Assembly (NCBI GenBank): GCA_016937015.1
Contig: JAFGWT010000272.1
Coordinates: forward strand, 1 to 40,820
Reading direction: 5' to 3'
DNA length: 40,820 nt
Source of the DNA: Deltaproteobacteria bacterium
GTDB lineage: Bacteria; Myxococcota_A; Polyangia; JAAYKL01
The translations under genes and the position numbers were made by a program. Under the pieces are notes generated by a model. The model saw nothing but the letters and a program-made list of their open reading frames with translations, was not told the DNA's origin and ran no database searches. Positions 25,157 through 33,978 of the stretch are shown here, piece by piece. Numbering within the stretch: the stretch's first letter is position 1; every line of letters begins with the position of its first letter.

Positions 25157-25344
25157 TCCTGGTCCTTTTTCGTATTCATTTGTTTTTATTCTGGTTTGCG
25201 CTTGGGGGTAGAGGGCGTATCTGACGTTTTTCGGGTTGTTTGACCTTTGGACTTTCCTGTGGCTGTACCCATTTTTACAATTTGAAGTGTTGTATGGGTA
25301 AGCGCCTGTCACGGTGATGCCAAAAAAGTGCTGAGACGGGCGGG

Positions 25345-25372
25345 TTGATGCGTTTTAGAAATAGAATAATAT
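25345..25372 (+). promoter_or_regulatory. Probable sigma-70-like promoter upstream of the Cys-rich lipoprotein gene
   Basis: TTGATG (25345-25350), a 16-base spacer and TAATAT (25367-25372), in an AT-rich stretch ending about 30 bases before the ATG at 25402, with GAGG at 25391-25394 as ribosome-binding site. The rest of the 245-base gap from 25157 holds no gene I can support. Confidence 0.45.
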
Positions 25373-25401
25373 TATTAAAAATTATTTAACGAGGTGTGAA
25401 A

Positions 25402-26553
25402 ATGGCAAGAAACGGATTGAAACCTGGTGTTTGGGTGTTGCTCACCGCTATTGTGTTGGCCGGATGTTTTGAGGCGGACGATGGTGATGGCGTGGATTCG
25501 CTGTCCACGGATTCCGAGTCGACGTCCGAGATGGTTTTGCCTGTCGACAGTGAATCGGGTACAAATGCTTTAGGTGCAGACGATTCAGAGTCCGCAACGG
25601 CCTTCAAGGGGTGCACCTATGCGGGGGAGGATTTTGATGCGGGGGAACCGATTAGCAGTGTCAAAGGCACCAATTGCCGGGACTGCCGGTGTGAACCTGA
25701 CGGCACCGTTAGCTGCGTGGATACGGAATGCGTTCAAATGTGTGAGTACGGTGGAAATGTCTACGCTGCAGGCGCGAATTTTCCAGCCGACGACGGGTGC
25801 AACACGTGTTTCTGCGATGATACTGGCGAGGTGGGGTGTACGGATATGGCCTGTGTCACCCCATGCGAAAATATACCGAATGCCGAGTATTTTGAACCGG
25901 GGTGCGGTGGCGAGGCGTTGATGCCGGTGATTGCCGCGGGGTGTTATCAGAAATGTACCGGATCACCCTGTGCAACGGGAATTTGTCAGGTGACGGATAT
26001 TAATCCCTGTATCTGCGAACCCGGCCAGGAATGTTGTGCTGCCTGCGGGATGTGGGAGCATCTGTGTCTGGATGCGCCAGCCAGCTGTGGCTTGGTGGAC
26101 ACGCAATTTGCCATAACCGCCGGTGGCAAATCGTTTGGCGAATGCATGGGCGAGTGTCAGTTTTCCTTTGAAGCCAGTGTGCTCGATAATGGTGAATGTG
26201 CCTCGGTGACATTGAATGTTTGCGGCTGGGGCGCGGATTCATGCACGCGCGTCAATACGGGTCTGCTGACACCGACAGGGAATGCGAAGCTGTCAGGGCT
26301 GGCAGTGGAACTGAGTGGTCACGCCCTGAACGATGTCTATGGCTGTCCGGACTGCGCAGACGGTGGCGCGTCGCAGCTGGCACTGACCATGAGCGGGGTT
26401 GAAAAACATATTTCCTACGAATTTGGAAATCCACCAGCGATTTTGTCCTCGGCGGATGCATTCACGTCGTCTGTCATCAATGCGCTCAACATTTGTGTCT
26501 CCAACGAAAACATCGTTGTTGACGACAGTTGCATCGCCGTTGATCCCCGCTAG
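25402..26553 (+). CDS. Cys-rich lipoprotein with pacifastin/VWC-like repeats
   Basis: A 383-residue protein from ATG 25402, with GAGG 7 bases upstream; the GTG at 25396 is too close to that site. Lipobox 'LAGC' (Cys22) marks a lipoprotein. An acidic, Ser/Thr-rich linker (about 24-68) precedes two Cys repeats, 'CTYAGEDFDAGE' through 'CVDTEC' (71-110) and 'CEYGGNVYAAGANFPADDG' through 'CTDMAC' (114-151). Their spacing, especially 'DGCNTCFCDDTGEVGCTDMAC' read as overlapping motifs, resembles pacifastin or VWC domains, known mainly from animals. A further Cys-rich region (about 155-230) and a beta-rich C-terminus follow. Disulphides imply an extracytoplasmic place. Protease inhibition would be the role of pacifastin domains in insects; for this protein it is only a possibility. 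Confidence 0.78.
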   Translation: MARNGLKPGVWVLLTAIVLAGCFEADDGDGVDSLSTDSESTSEMVLPVDSESGTNALGADDSESATAFKGCTYAGEDFDAGEPISSVKGTNCRDCRCEPDGTVSCVDTECVQMCEYGGNVYAAGANFPADDGCNTCFCDDTGEVGCTDMACVTPCENIPNAEYFEPGCGGEALMPVIAAGCYQKCTGSPCATGICQVTDINPCICEPGQECCAACGMWEHLCLDAPASCGLVDTQFAITAGGKSFGECMGECQFSFEASVLDNGECASVTLNVCGWGADSCTRVNTGLLTPTGNAKLSGLAVELSGHALNDVYGCPDCADGGASQLALTMSGVEKHISYEFGNPPAILSSADAFTSSVINALNICVSNENIVVDDSCIAVDPR

Positions 26554-26592
26554 TCTGCCTAAGTCAACGGAACGCTGTTCGCGACTGACAAA

Positions 26593-27441
26593 TTGAATAC
26601 TGAAAATGACGCACAGACGTCACGGGACAAAGCCGTAAAAATACTTGAACGAAACAGGATCATTGAAAAGTTGCAGAATAAAAAGACAGTGAAAATAAAA
26701 GATAAGTGTTCTCTGATATTACAGAGGAAACATTCAGCGCACTTACCAATGCATCTTTTGAGTTCGATATTGATCTGGAACTGGAGCAGGGAATCGATAA
26801 CATATGGAATTACGAGTTAGGACACAGCAGGAATTTCACGTATCAGATTGGTTTCAATCAACAAAGAGTGCTCCTGCGAGATACAAAAAAGAAGTACGCT
26901 GAAGGCAAGTAAAAAATAAATATCTCTGAAAAAGAAGTTATGAAAAATGTGTTTCGCGATCTCAATATTATAGGAATCGAATCACCCGCAGAAGATTTGG
27001 ATATTGACGTCAGATACCTCACACGAGCCAAAAAAGATGAAATTAATAACTTCTCTGAAGAGAAAATGGCGTTCAAAGTATATATCAAACGCAACATTGC
27101 AGGGCTACCTGTTAGGAATTCGCGCGCTATATTGGGATACTGCATGGACGGCTCGCTTCAAAAGCTTCACATGCGATGGCCAACGATAGATGAACAGACC
27201 TTTGAGTTTCCGTCCGTGGATGAGAATAACCTGGAGGACCTGTACTCAGAAATAATGAATACGCTGTCAAAAGATCCGGAACTCAATAATGGCTACGCTG
27301 ATGCTGACGCGTTTATTGGAATTAAGGTTTGAAGATGGAAAAATAACACCCATTATTGTTGTAAGAGCTTCTTTGAATGGAGAAAACTCCAGACCGGCAG
27401 TGAAATATGAGATTCCTTCGGGTAAACGGAAGAACCAATGA
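26593..27441 (+). pseudogene. Decayed gene in three frame segments, family not recognised
   Basis: This AT-rich stretch seems to hold one broken coding sequence. The first segment (26593 to about 26700) reads in one frame; from 26706 a second frame reads coherently to a TAA at 26910-26912 and resumes in the same frame from ATG 26940 to TGA 27330-27332 (130 codons, the longest intact piece). A third piece, in the first frame again, runs from about 27301 to TGA 27439-27441 ('FEDGKITPIIVVRASLNGE'). The middle piece contains 'VYIKRNIAGLPVRNSRAILG' and 'DGSLQKLHMRWPTI', a pattern like secreted peptidase-propeptide domains. Its end overlaps the next lipoprotein gene start by 4 bases. The alternative is several short real genes, or sequencing errors. 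Confidence 0.5.
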
Positions 27442-27995
27442 GCGTATTAATTAAAATATCGATTTTCCCAATAATATTTTTCATTACTTTTTCAGGATGT
27501 AGCGACGATGAGACAAATTTGATCAGCTATGAACCCGAAATACAGCAAATATTCGATAATTTTGAATACTCAGGAAATATATCCGATGTGAATTCTGACG
27601 TTGCCTGCATTTATGCCGGTCAAACATTCACCCTGTTTATTGAAATTTCAGGTTCCAGGCACTGCAAGCATTTCGGGCAATCCGGATTGGAAGAAATTGA
27701 TTGTTCATCCGCCTCCGCAACAAGCATTTATTGGCCGCTTTCTGGAGAACTCCAAATAGGAGAAACCGAGATTATTTTATTATCGGGTTCGGTTTCTCGA
27801 AGAATAGATGAGGGTCAGTTTTCTGCCGATATTGAACTGGATGATGACTCTGGCCCCTTTGGCGAAGCGTTCTTTGAAGGGTTTAATCAAAATAAAGCCA
27901 GCCACCTTGAAGAGCTGTACTGGAATCGGTTTCATGACGAAAATGGGTGGGAAAAATGTTTGCTTACATTTGAAAATCAAGTGACAAATCCTTGA
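27438..27995 (+). CDS. Hypothetical lipoprotein
   Basis: A 185-residue protein with a clear lipoprotein signal: Lys early, hydrophobic 'FPIIFFITFSGC' and Cys21 at the lipobox. No family is recognised. The mature part is acidic with four later cysteines (in 'VACIYAGQ', 'GSRHCKHFG', 'EIDCSSAS' and 'WEKCLLTF'), consistent with an extracytoplasmic beta-rich domain. The ATG at 27438 overlaps the stop of the upstream broken gene (ATGA), so it probably once belonged to a two-gene unit with it. Base composition is clearly more AT-rich than the flanking genes, suggesting the pair was acquired from elsewhere. Confidence 0.7.
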   Translation: MSVLIKISIFPIIFFITFSGCSDDETNLISYEPEIQQIFDNFEYSGNISDVNSDVACIYAGQTFTLFIEISGSRHCKHFGQSGLEEIDCSSASATSIYWPLSGELQIGETEIILLSGSVSRRIDEGQFSADIELDDDSGPFGEAFFEGFNQNKASHLEELYWNRFHDENGWEKCLLTFENQVTNP

Positions 27996-28382
27996 ATATG
28001 GGATGGCTAAGCGGCGAGCGTAGGTGAGCTCAGACACTTCTTCATGCATATATTTTGATGTATCGCCGATTCCCTGAACACTTTTTTGGTCTTTGAACCC
28101 TATTGAAATTATGATTTTTTTGTTTTTCGTTTTCATTACAGTTACCGATAACTGCGTCATTGGCGATTTGCAGAAACCTGTCAAACAAGAACACCACAGT
28201 CGATGAGTCTTGCATAAGCGTTTATCTGCAACGATATATATCCCATATCCCGGGATATGTGGTTTACGGCTCTTCGTATCGTGAATTCCAAACGAAATAA
28301 AGTTTGAAGGGTGGGCGTATTCCTGTAATACTTCATACATCTGTAAACTGTTACAACCAATTATTAAAAACTGGATAAACCC
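27996..28382. other. Gene-free AT-rich interval
   Basis: These 387 bases lie between the hypothetical lipoprotein and the TPR protein. A minus-strand open frame crosses the whole interval but extends into both flanking genes, lacks a ribosome-binding site and shows no domain, so I do not call it. The only structure seen is the 16-base palindrome at 28244-28259, listed separately. The composition continues that of the AT-rich island to the left. Confidence 0.5.
28244..28259. repeat. Perfect 16-base palindrome
   Basis: CATATCCCGGGATATG is fully self-complementary with no central spacer. It lies about 124 bases before the TPR gene start. It could be a protein-binding site; no T-tract follows, so it is not a terminator. 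Confidence 0.5.
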
Positions 28383-29219
28383 ATGCAGCACCCGAAACCA
28401 CAGAGCATTTGGATTGTCAGCGTTGTCCTGGGACTCCTTGTGGCGACATCTGCGTTTGCGGATGATACTGCGGCAGCCAGAGGATATTATCAGCAGGGCG
28501 TGGATGCGTTTAAGGCCGATGACTTTGAAACCGCGCTCGCCAATTTTACCGAAGCGTACAATCTGTCGGGAAAGCCCGGCATCCTGTTTAATCTGGCGCT
28601 GTGTCAGGAAAAGATGGGGCAAGGTGATCGGGCCATCGCGTATTATGAGCTGTATCTCGAAGAAATGCCGGATGCGCCCGATGCCGAAGCGGTGCGGCTG
28701 AGAATTGAGGAACTGCAGAATCCCGAAGGGACGGTTCCCGAGCCGGGTCCCACCGCACCCGCCGGCGAAAAGGAACCCGAAGAGACATCTGAGACGGCCT
28801 CAGCCAACACAACGAACGAGGGCACGTCCTCGTCCGATGCGCCCCTTCGCGTTGAAGTCGAGCCCGATCCCAATGGCCGCAAATACAATATTGCGCAGGG
28901 ACTGTTCATCGGTGGCGGAACGCTTTTTCTGGTGACCGGTGGATTGACCACGGTGGCGGCGTTCAGGAAATACAACAGTCTCGAAACGGTATGTGCGCCG
29001 GATTGCAGCGACAGCCAGGTGAAAAGTGTAAAGCGGCTGGCCGTTGCCGCGGATATTCAGATGGGCCTCGCTATTGGTGCATTGGCGACCGGAATTATCT
29101 GGAAACTGGTGTACCGAAAGAAGCGGGCCCGTCTGGAAGCGCAATCAGGGCAGGCTGTTACTGTCGGGCCGGCGCTGGGACATGGGGTTGGCGGTATTGC
29201 TGTGACAGGGAGGTTTTAG
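28383..29219 (+). CDS. Exported TPR protein with C-terminal membrane segments
   Basis: A 278-residue protein with a signal peptide (about 1-26, ending 'SAFA'). Residues 30-112 hold TPR-like helices ('AAARGYYQQGVDAFKADDFE', 'ALANFTEAYNL', 'ILFNLALCQEKMGQGDRAIAYYELYL'). A Pro/Glu/Thr-rich linker (about 114-155) leads to two membrane helices at about 174-194 ('LFIGGGTLFLVTGGLTTVAA') and about 222-242. This layout, TPR then acidic linker then a hydrophobic hairpin, is common in Myxococcota envelope proteins, mostly uncharacterised. TPRs mediate protein contacts. The stop at 29219 is directly followed by the ATG of the next lipoprotein gene, so the two form an operon. Confidence 0.8.
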   Translation: MQHPKPQSIWIVSVVLGLLVATSAFADDTAAARGYYQQGVDAFKADDFETALANFTEAYNLSGKPGILFNLALCQEKMGQGDRAIAYYELYLEEMPDAPDAEAVRLRIEELQNPEGTVPEPGPTAPAGEKEPEETSETASANTTNEGTSSSDAPLRVEVEPDPNGRKYNIAQGLFIGGGTLFLVTGGLTTVAAFRKYNSLETVCAPDCSDSQVKSVKRLAVAADIQMGLAIGALATGIIWKLVYRKKRARLEAQSGQAVTVGPALGHGVGGIAVTGRF

Positions 29220-31067
29220 ATGATGCCTCGAATGTGGATTGGGTTGCTATGGCTGGTGACTGTGCTGGGGGGGTGTTCCCTGGCACTCGATACGGATGTG
29301 CTGCAGGAGGGGCGACCTGCAAAAACAGACTCCGATACCGTGCAACCGGACTGTAAAGTGGATGACCAATGCGCTGACGATTTTGACTGTACCATCGATG
29401 AATGCGACAACAGTGGAAAATGTGTGCATGTTGCAGACAACGGCGCCTGTGGGTCATTTGAAATCTGCAGCACGGAAATCGGGTGCACGCCAACCGGCAA
29501 GGATTGCACCATAAAAGCGGATTGTGATGACGGCATTGACTGCACCGTGGACAATTGCGCCGATGGTAAGTGTCGCCATTCGCCTGCCCATTATCTGTGC
29601 GAAAATTCTGTGCCGTTTTGTCGTCAATCAGCCCAATGCGTGCCTGAGTCCGGTGGATGCGTGGAGGGGGCAGTGGTTAAATGTGATCCCCCCACAGACG
29701 GCATCTGTGTCACCGCCACGTGTAATGAGACCAATGGATTGTGTGAAACGGTGCTGTCAGCCGGTGCAGACAAGGACTCGGACAGCGCGCTGGATGCGCT
29801 TTGCGGCGGCGATGACTGTGACGATACGGATCCGCTGATTCATCCCGCTGCGGTGGAATATTGTGACAGCAAGGATAATAACTGCGATGGCACCGTGGAT
29901 GTGGCGTTGAACGTGAGCAGCTATGTCACCGTGGCGGAAGGCGAGGGATTGGACAGCCTGGATGTGGCGGTTAATGGTGACGATGTATGTGTGATTTGGG
30001 ATGACGGTGCATTGCAGGCTGCGGTGGTGCGAGGGGATGGCACTCAGCTGAATCTTGATTTGTCCACCATCACTTTGGGGACAGCGTCTTTCAGCAGTGT
30101 GGCTGCGGATGCCACGGAGGCAGGTGTGTTTTATCTGGCCTACGCACTTACGGATACCGGCGGTGCAGTGACACTGCCGGTGGTCCGGCTTGAGATAAAC
30201 GATAGCGGCGATGCGCTGGTGGGCACCGTGGAGGGCACGCTCTCGCATCAGTTAACTGCTGAAATTGCAGATATTGACATCGAATTTGATCCGTTGCTTA
30301 CCGGGGCCGGCTGGTCGGTGCTGTGGAGTGAAAATGATACGACCACTGGGTATGTTCAGTTGCAGACCAAAGAGATGACGACCGCTTTAACCGTTGCCAG
30401 CGGCATCGGCAGTGCGTCGGGCGTGTCGCTTTCAGTTACCGAAGCGGCACAGTACGTGATGGTGTTCGCCGCTGATTTTGAAGGCCTGTCAGGCGAAAAT
30501 ACCGAAATATTCCAGTCGGTGATGGTGGATGATGCCAGTTTCGCGCCAGGGGCGCCGCAGTTGCTTTCCGTGGCGGATAACGATAACCAGGGGGATGATG
30601 ACGAAGACCCCTCGGTGATGCCTCGGGTCGCGGTCAATCCGGCAACCGGAGACGAAGTGATCACCTTTCTCGATTACATTGGACTGGGCAATCTGAAAAC
30701 TGTGGCGCTCTGGTACGATGGCGCAACGGACGTGGCGGCGGTTCTTGATACCGCCAGTCTGGATGAGGTGCCGGCGATTGGCGTGGTTCACGATGGTGAG
30801 AAAGCGGCGATTCTGTACATCAGGCATTCATCCACCATTGCCCGGCTGGTGTTGGAACAGCTGGTTCCCGCCGTGGCGATGGCGGATGGATATGAGCGTC
30901 TTGCCAGACTGGAACTTGCAACCGTGTCATACCCGGAAACAATTTATCACGACGCGCAAATCGCGGGCGACGCCAGCGGCAATCTGGTGATGGCATGGAT
31001 CGTCGAAGATAAAACTGGCACGACGCTTCAGCTGACCCACGCCGGAACCTGCCAGATACAGCCGTAA
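29220..31067 (+). CDS. Cys-rich lipoprotein with MopE-type metal-binding motif
   Basis: A 615-residue protein whose ATG (29220) directly follows the previous stop, with GGGAGG upstream. Lipobox 'LGGC' places lipid on Cys19. A linker 'KTDSDTVQPD' leads to Cys-rich repeats of the form 'D.DCTIDECDNSGKCVH' (about 45-125), like the repeats called Dictyostelium-type in bacterial surface proteins. The MopE-type motif 'GGDDCDDTDPLIHPAAVEYC' at about 196-215, followed by 'DSKDNNCDG', is Asp-rich and in Methylococcus MopE-like proteins is linked to metal (calcium, copper) binding. The remaining 390 residues look like a beta-propeller or beta-sandwich without Cys until the end. A surface or outer-membrane location is likely; the ligand is unknown. 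Confidence 0.82.
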   Translation: MMPRMWIGLLWLVTVLGGCSLALDTDVLQEGRPAKTDSDTVQPDCKVDDQCADDFDCTIDECDNSGKCVHVADNGACGSFEICSTEIGCTPTGKDCTIKADCDDGIDCTVDNCADGKCRHSPAHYLCENSVPFCRQSAQCVPESGGCVEGAVVKCDPPTDGICVTATCNETNGLCETVLSAGADKDSDSALDALCGGDDCDDTDPLIHPAAVEYCDSKDNNCDGTVDVALNVSSYVTVAEGEGLDSLDVAVNGDDVCVIWDDGALQAAVVRGDGTQLNLDLSTITLGTASFSSVAADATEAGVFYLAYALTDTGGAVTLPVVRLEINDSGDALVGTVEGTLSHQLTAEIADIDIEFDPLLTGAGWSVLWSENDTTTGYVQLQTKEMTTALTVASGIGSASGVSLSVTEAAQYVMVFAADFEGLSGENTEIFQSVMVDDASFAPGAPQLLSVADNDNQGDDDEDPSVMPRVAVNPATGDEVITFLDYIGLGNLKTVALWYDGATDVAAVLDTASLDEVPAIGVVHDGEKAAILYIRHSSTIARLVLEQLVPAVAMADGYERLARLELATVSYPETIYHDAQIAGDASGNLVMAWIVEDKTGTTLQLTHAGTCQIQP

Positions 31068-31074
31068 GCCGCTT

Positions 31075-31890
31075 TTATTTCAGCATGCACCGGGCAGCGT
31101 CGCGAAAGGGCAAAACAGCCACTTCGTCCTGTCGCTCGGCGAGCCAGTCCAGGAAAGCGTTGTGGTCTTCATTTGAAACGGAGAGGTAGTCTCCCCCAAC
31201 ACCGTGGAATCCAAATACCACCCAGCCTTTGTCTGCGATGGCGGCGTTGGCGCTGCCAATAAAAGCCTCCAGCGGCCCTTCGAGAAAATAGGCAGGCACA
31301 TTCATCGGATCGTCCAGACGCGTGACAATATCGCCAGTCACCCCTCGGGCAGCAATGAAACGTTTCTGTATGAGCGGTATGTAACTGGTCTGCTCGCTGC
31401 CAATCCAGGTGGTGCCGCAGGGATAGGCAAAGGAGAACGGCGCGGTTTCGCCAAGTGTCTTAAGCATCGAAATCTGATCGTCGAGTTCTTCGGCCATTCG
31501 TTCCAGGGTGTAATCCTCGCTGGCATTGCCCTTTTCAACCCAGTCAAACTGGGCGGTGCAGGGATGATACGTGGTATGGCTGCCGAGCTCGTGACCGCCC
31601 GCCCGCACGTCTTTCCATGCGTCGACATTGGCGGTGACATCGTTTAAAAAAAATGTGCCGCGCATATTGTGCGCATTGAGCATGGGCACGGCATTGGCCA
31701 GCTGGGACTGGAGATTGTCATCGTAGGTAAGTGTCACAATTGCGCTGTCTGCAGTGGGGCAATCGCTTTTAATCGACCGAGACGATGGGGTGGATGCGGC
31801 GGCGCCGGTCCCGCCGCGCTGACAGGACATGATTGCAATCATTGTCATATACAGAATCCCCGATAAAATGAATGTATTACTTTTATGCAT
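31075..31890 (-). CDS. Lipoprotein polysaccharide deacetylase (NodB/CE4)
   Basis: A 271-residue protein from ATG 31890; an ATG at 31905 would add five residues and neither has a strong ribosome-binding site. Lipobox 'IMSC' (Cys23) indicates a lipoprotein. The NodB fold shows motif 1 'LTYDDN' (55-58, catalytic base and metal Asp) and motif 2 'HELGSHTTYHP' (100-110, the metal His pair), with 'RGTFFLN' before it and 'PFSFAYPCG' and 'WVVFGFHG' later, matching CE4 motifs 3 and 5. Such enzymes remove N-acetyl groups from peptidoglycan or other polysaccharides. It converges with the MopE-type lipoprotein gene (7-base gap) and diverges from the next lipoprotein gene. Confidence 0.88.
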   Translation of the reverse strand: MHKSNTFILSGILYMTMIAIMSCQRGGTGAAASTPSSRSIKSDCPTADSAIVTLTYDDNLQSQLANAVPMLNAHNMRGTFFLNDVTANVDAWKDVRAGGHELGSHTTYHPCTAQFDWVEKGNASEDYTLERMAEELDDQISMLKTLGETAPFSFAYPCGTTWIGSEQTSYIPLIQKRFIAARGVTGDIVTRLDDPMNVPAYFLEGPLEAFIGSANAAIADKGWVVFGFHGVGGDYLSVSNEDHNAFLDWLAERQDEVAVLPFRDAARCMLK

Positions 31891-31929
31891 GCCACTGTAT
31901 AACATGAATGTGCAGGGGGAAAAGGCGCA

Positions 31930-33303
31930 ATGAGAACGTCGGCAATGAAAACAGGGGGTTACCTGTGTCTGCTCACAGTGATGGCAGTGATATGTCATTG
32001 CAGCTCCCTGCCTGTAAAATCGCCGCCGGCTTCCCCTTCCCCGCGTGCGGAGCCACAAGGCGGAATTAAGGCCGCCACTGACAAACGTTCTGATGTTATG
32101 TCAACGCAACCCATGCAAAAAGAAGCATTGGATGTTGAGGCCGTTGTTGATGGCGGGGCATCGCACACCCAACACTGCGGGCGAAAGGGAAAATCACTGG
32201 TCTTCATTGAACCGGTTCGTCTGAATGCCGGTTCAAAATGGGCCGGACAATCGGTGTATGAGTTTGAATATGATGACGGTTTCAAACAGTTTTGCCTTCT
32301 TCCAAAAGGCGTTGCTGTCCATATTCCCGAGGCGGACCTTTGGGATTTCTCTGATGAAACGCGTCCTGGTGAAACTGCGGTGGCGCGTCAATGTTTGGAG
32401 ACACTGCGCAGTCGGCTGATTGGTGATGGTCAGGGTCGGCTGATTCGGGTGATTGAGACCGGTACCCGGCTGCTGGCAGTGATTCTTCGCAGCAATGAAA
32501 TATCGATTCAGACAGTCAGTTCAAAGTCGCTGGATGTGCTTCGTATCCAGTCAATCAGCGTGACTGGCGCGGAGGTGACAGATGCAGATGATGTCATTGT
32601 CGCCGTCAGTCCATTGCGGCAGTGGATTACCATTGATACAAGTCTGATGAATACGATTGATGAGCAGTTGCTGCTAATAAGCGCAGACACACATGACGTG
32701 GTGTATAGTCAGGCGGCGCTGGGGGAAACAGGTGTTGTCCATGGATTTGCCCTCAACGATTCGCGGCTGTGGATTCAGCTGGGGTGCTGCTGTGAAGGGA
32801 TTGATGGGCGTCGGCTGGTTGTAATGGATACCCGCTCGCCTCAAAAGCAGATCGTGCTGGCGTCCGCGCCCTACAGTGGCGAAGGCACTGGTTTTTTTAT
32901 GTTCGGGACCAATTTTTTCTGGATTGAAGCTCTGCAGCACAGACAGGGACAGGTTGTGACATGGGATTTAAACACCATGACAGCGCACGCCACCATATCG
33001 CTGCGCGGTCGGCTACCGGACATGTTTGAGATGAACGGTGGGATGCGACTTGAGTTTGAGGAAAGTGAATACGAGGAATATGCCGCCGCTCTGGCTGTTC
33101 CCGACAGCGAAACGGTGTTGCTGGCGTATTCGGATCACGCGTACATTTATTTTTACCGAATTTTGCAGCAAAGTGAAACGCTACTGCTGAAAGAACCCGA
33201 CAATCGCACTGCCACCTTTAAAATTTTCGCGAACCAAAACCGCCTTTCGATTATCGGTAACGATGGGCGGGTGACTTCCCGCGCCGTGGATTGGCACCGC
33301 TGA
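31930..33303 (+). CDS. Hypothetical lipoprotein, possibly beta-propeller
   Basis: A 457-residue protein from ATG 31930, preceded by AGGGGGAAAAGG; ATG 31945 is an alternative. The signal ends 'AVICHCSS', where either Cys could be the lipidated one. A Pro/Ser-rich linker (about 28-75) follows. The rest repeats short hydrophobic strands spaced by turns ('RLIRVIETGTRLLAVILRS', 'HGFALNDSRLWIQLGC', 'VTWDLNTMTAHATISLRG'), as in WD- or PQQ-like beta-propellers, but no family signature is certain. The start lies only 39 bases from the divergent deacetylase gene, so their promoters must overlap one another or the coding regions. Function unknown. Confidence 0.72.
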   Translation: MRTSAMKTGGYLCLLTVMAVICHCSSLPVKSPPASPSPRAEPQGGIKAATDKRSDVMSTQPMQKEALDVEAVVDGGASHTQHCGRKGKSLVFIEPVRLNAGSKWAGQSVYEFEYDDGFKQFCLLPKGVAVHIPEADLWDFSDETRPGETAVARQCLETLRSRLIGDGQGRLIRVIETGTRLLAVILRSNEISIQTVSSKSLDVLRIQSISVTGAEVTDADDVIVAVSPLRQWITIDTSLMNTIDEQLLLISADTHDVVYSQAALGETGVVHGFALNDSRLWIQLGCCCEGIDGRRLVVMDTRSPQKQIVLASAPYSGEGTGFFMFGTNFFWIEALQHRQGQVVTWDLNTMTAHATISLRGRLPDMFEMNGGMRLEFEESEYEEYAAALAVPDSETVLLAYSDHAYIYFYRILQQSETLLLKEPDNRTATFKIFANQNRLSIIGNDGRVTSRAVDWHR

Positions 33304-33327
33304 TCAGCATGCAAAAAGCGGTTATGT

Positions 33328-33978
33328 TCAATTCGAGGCACCGCCCGCATCCGGCACCACAATCAGGCGCGCCGCCAGCAGCGCGCGACGGCGCTGCTCT
33401 GGACCCACGGCCATGCCGTTTTTTTCGATGCCGAGCCGATTAAACAGGTCATCCATGTCACTGTTGGAAAGCGCAATGCAGCCAAAGGTCCAGTCCTCGC
33501 CGTGTTTACCCAAACCAGTACCGCCGCCATGAATTTCGAAATATCCAGGCATTTTAAACAGCAGGGCTTTGTGGTACCGCGTGTATGCCTTGTATTTCAG
33601 TTCGAATGTGCCAATCGGCGTTGGTCTGAATCCGCCTTCCGCATCGGTTTCCATTCCCAGTTCCACCGGATAGTCCGTCTGGCGGATGCCGTTTTGGTAC
33701 AGATGCATGATATGGGCCCGCTTGTCTGCAATCAGCACCGCGTGGCCATCACGGCTGTGGGCAATGCCCTGCTCAATCCAGCGGGCGTGACGTTGGCGGG
33801 ACCCGTGATGAGCGGTGTCATTCCCGCTGATTGCTGGGCGCGATGCCACCCCCCGGGGGCCTGCCGTAACTATTATGACAAGCAGAAGCAAAATCAACCG
33901 GGTTTGCGAAGTGATACGATGTAAGAAAAATCCTTTGGCGTCATGTTGTCTGGTGTGTTCAGCGATATTGTCATCCAT
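33328..33978 (-). CDS. L,D-transpeptidase (YkuD family)
   Basis: A 216-residue protein with an N-terminal membrane segment or uncleaved signal (about 27-40, 'LILLLLVIIVTAG'). The YkuD domain (about 78-206) shows 'AVLIADKRAHIMHLYQNG', 'GGFRPTPIGTFEL' and the active-site block 'FEIHGGGTG' with His150, then 'WTFGCIALSN' with nucleophile Cys167. These enzymes make 3-3 crosslinks in peptidoglycan or attach proteins to it, in the periplasm. It is a minimal, single-domain form without LysM or PG-binding repeats. The ATG at 33978 has AAAGGA upstream. The stop is 24 bases from the convergent lipoprotein stop. Confidence 0.92.
   Translation of the reverse strand: MDDNIAEHTRQHDAKGFFLHRITSQTRLILLLLVIIVTAGPRGVASRPAISGNDTAHHGSRQRHARWIEQGIAHSRDGHAVLIADKRAHIMHLYQNGIRQTDYPVELGMETDAEGGFRPTPIGTFELKYKAYTRYHKALLFKMPGYFEIHGGGTGLGKHGEDWTFGCIALSNSDMDDLFNRLGIEKNGMAVGPEQRRRALLAARLIVVPDAGGASN

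Noticed and set aside
24362-25312. A 316-codon minus-strand open frame antisense to the PASTA gene
   Set aside because: The plus-strand protein has three clear PASTA domains and a strong ribosome-binding site; the antisense product is His/Arg-rich without motif.
27780-28622. A 280-codon minus-strand open frame across the AT-rich interval
   Set aside because: It overlaps the starts and ends of two better supported genes, has no ribosome-binding site and shows no family motif; its length reflects the low stop density of the opposite frame.
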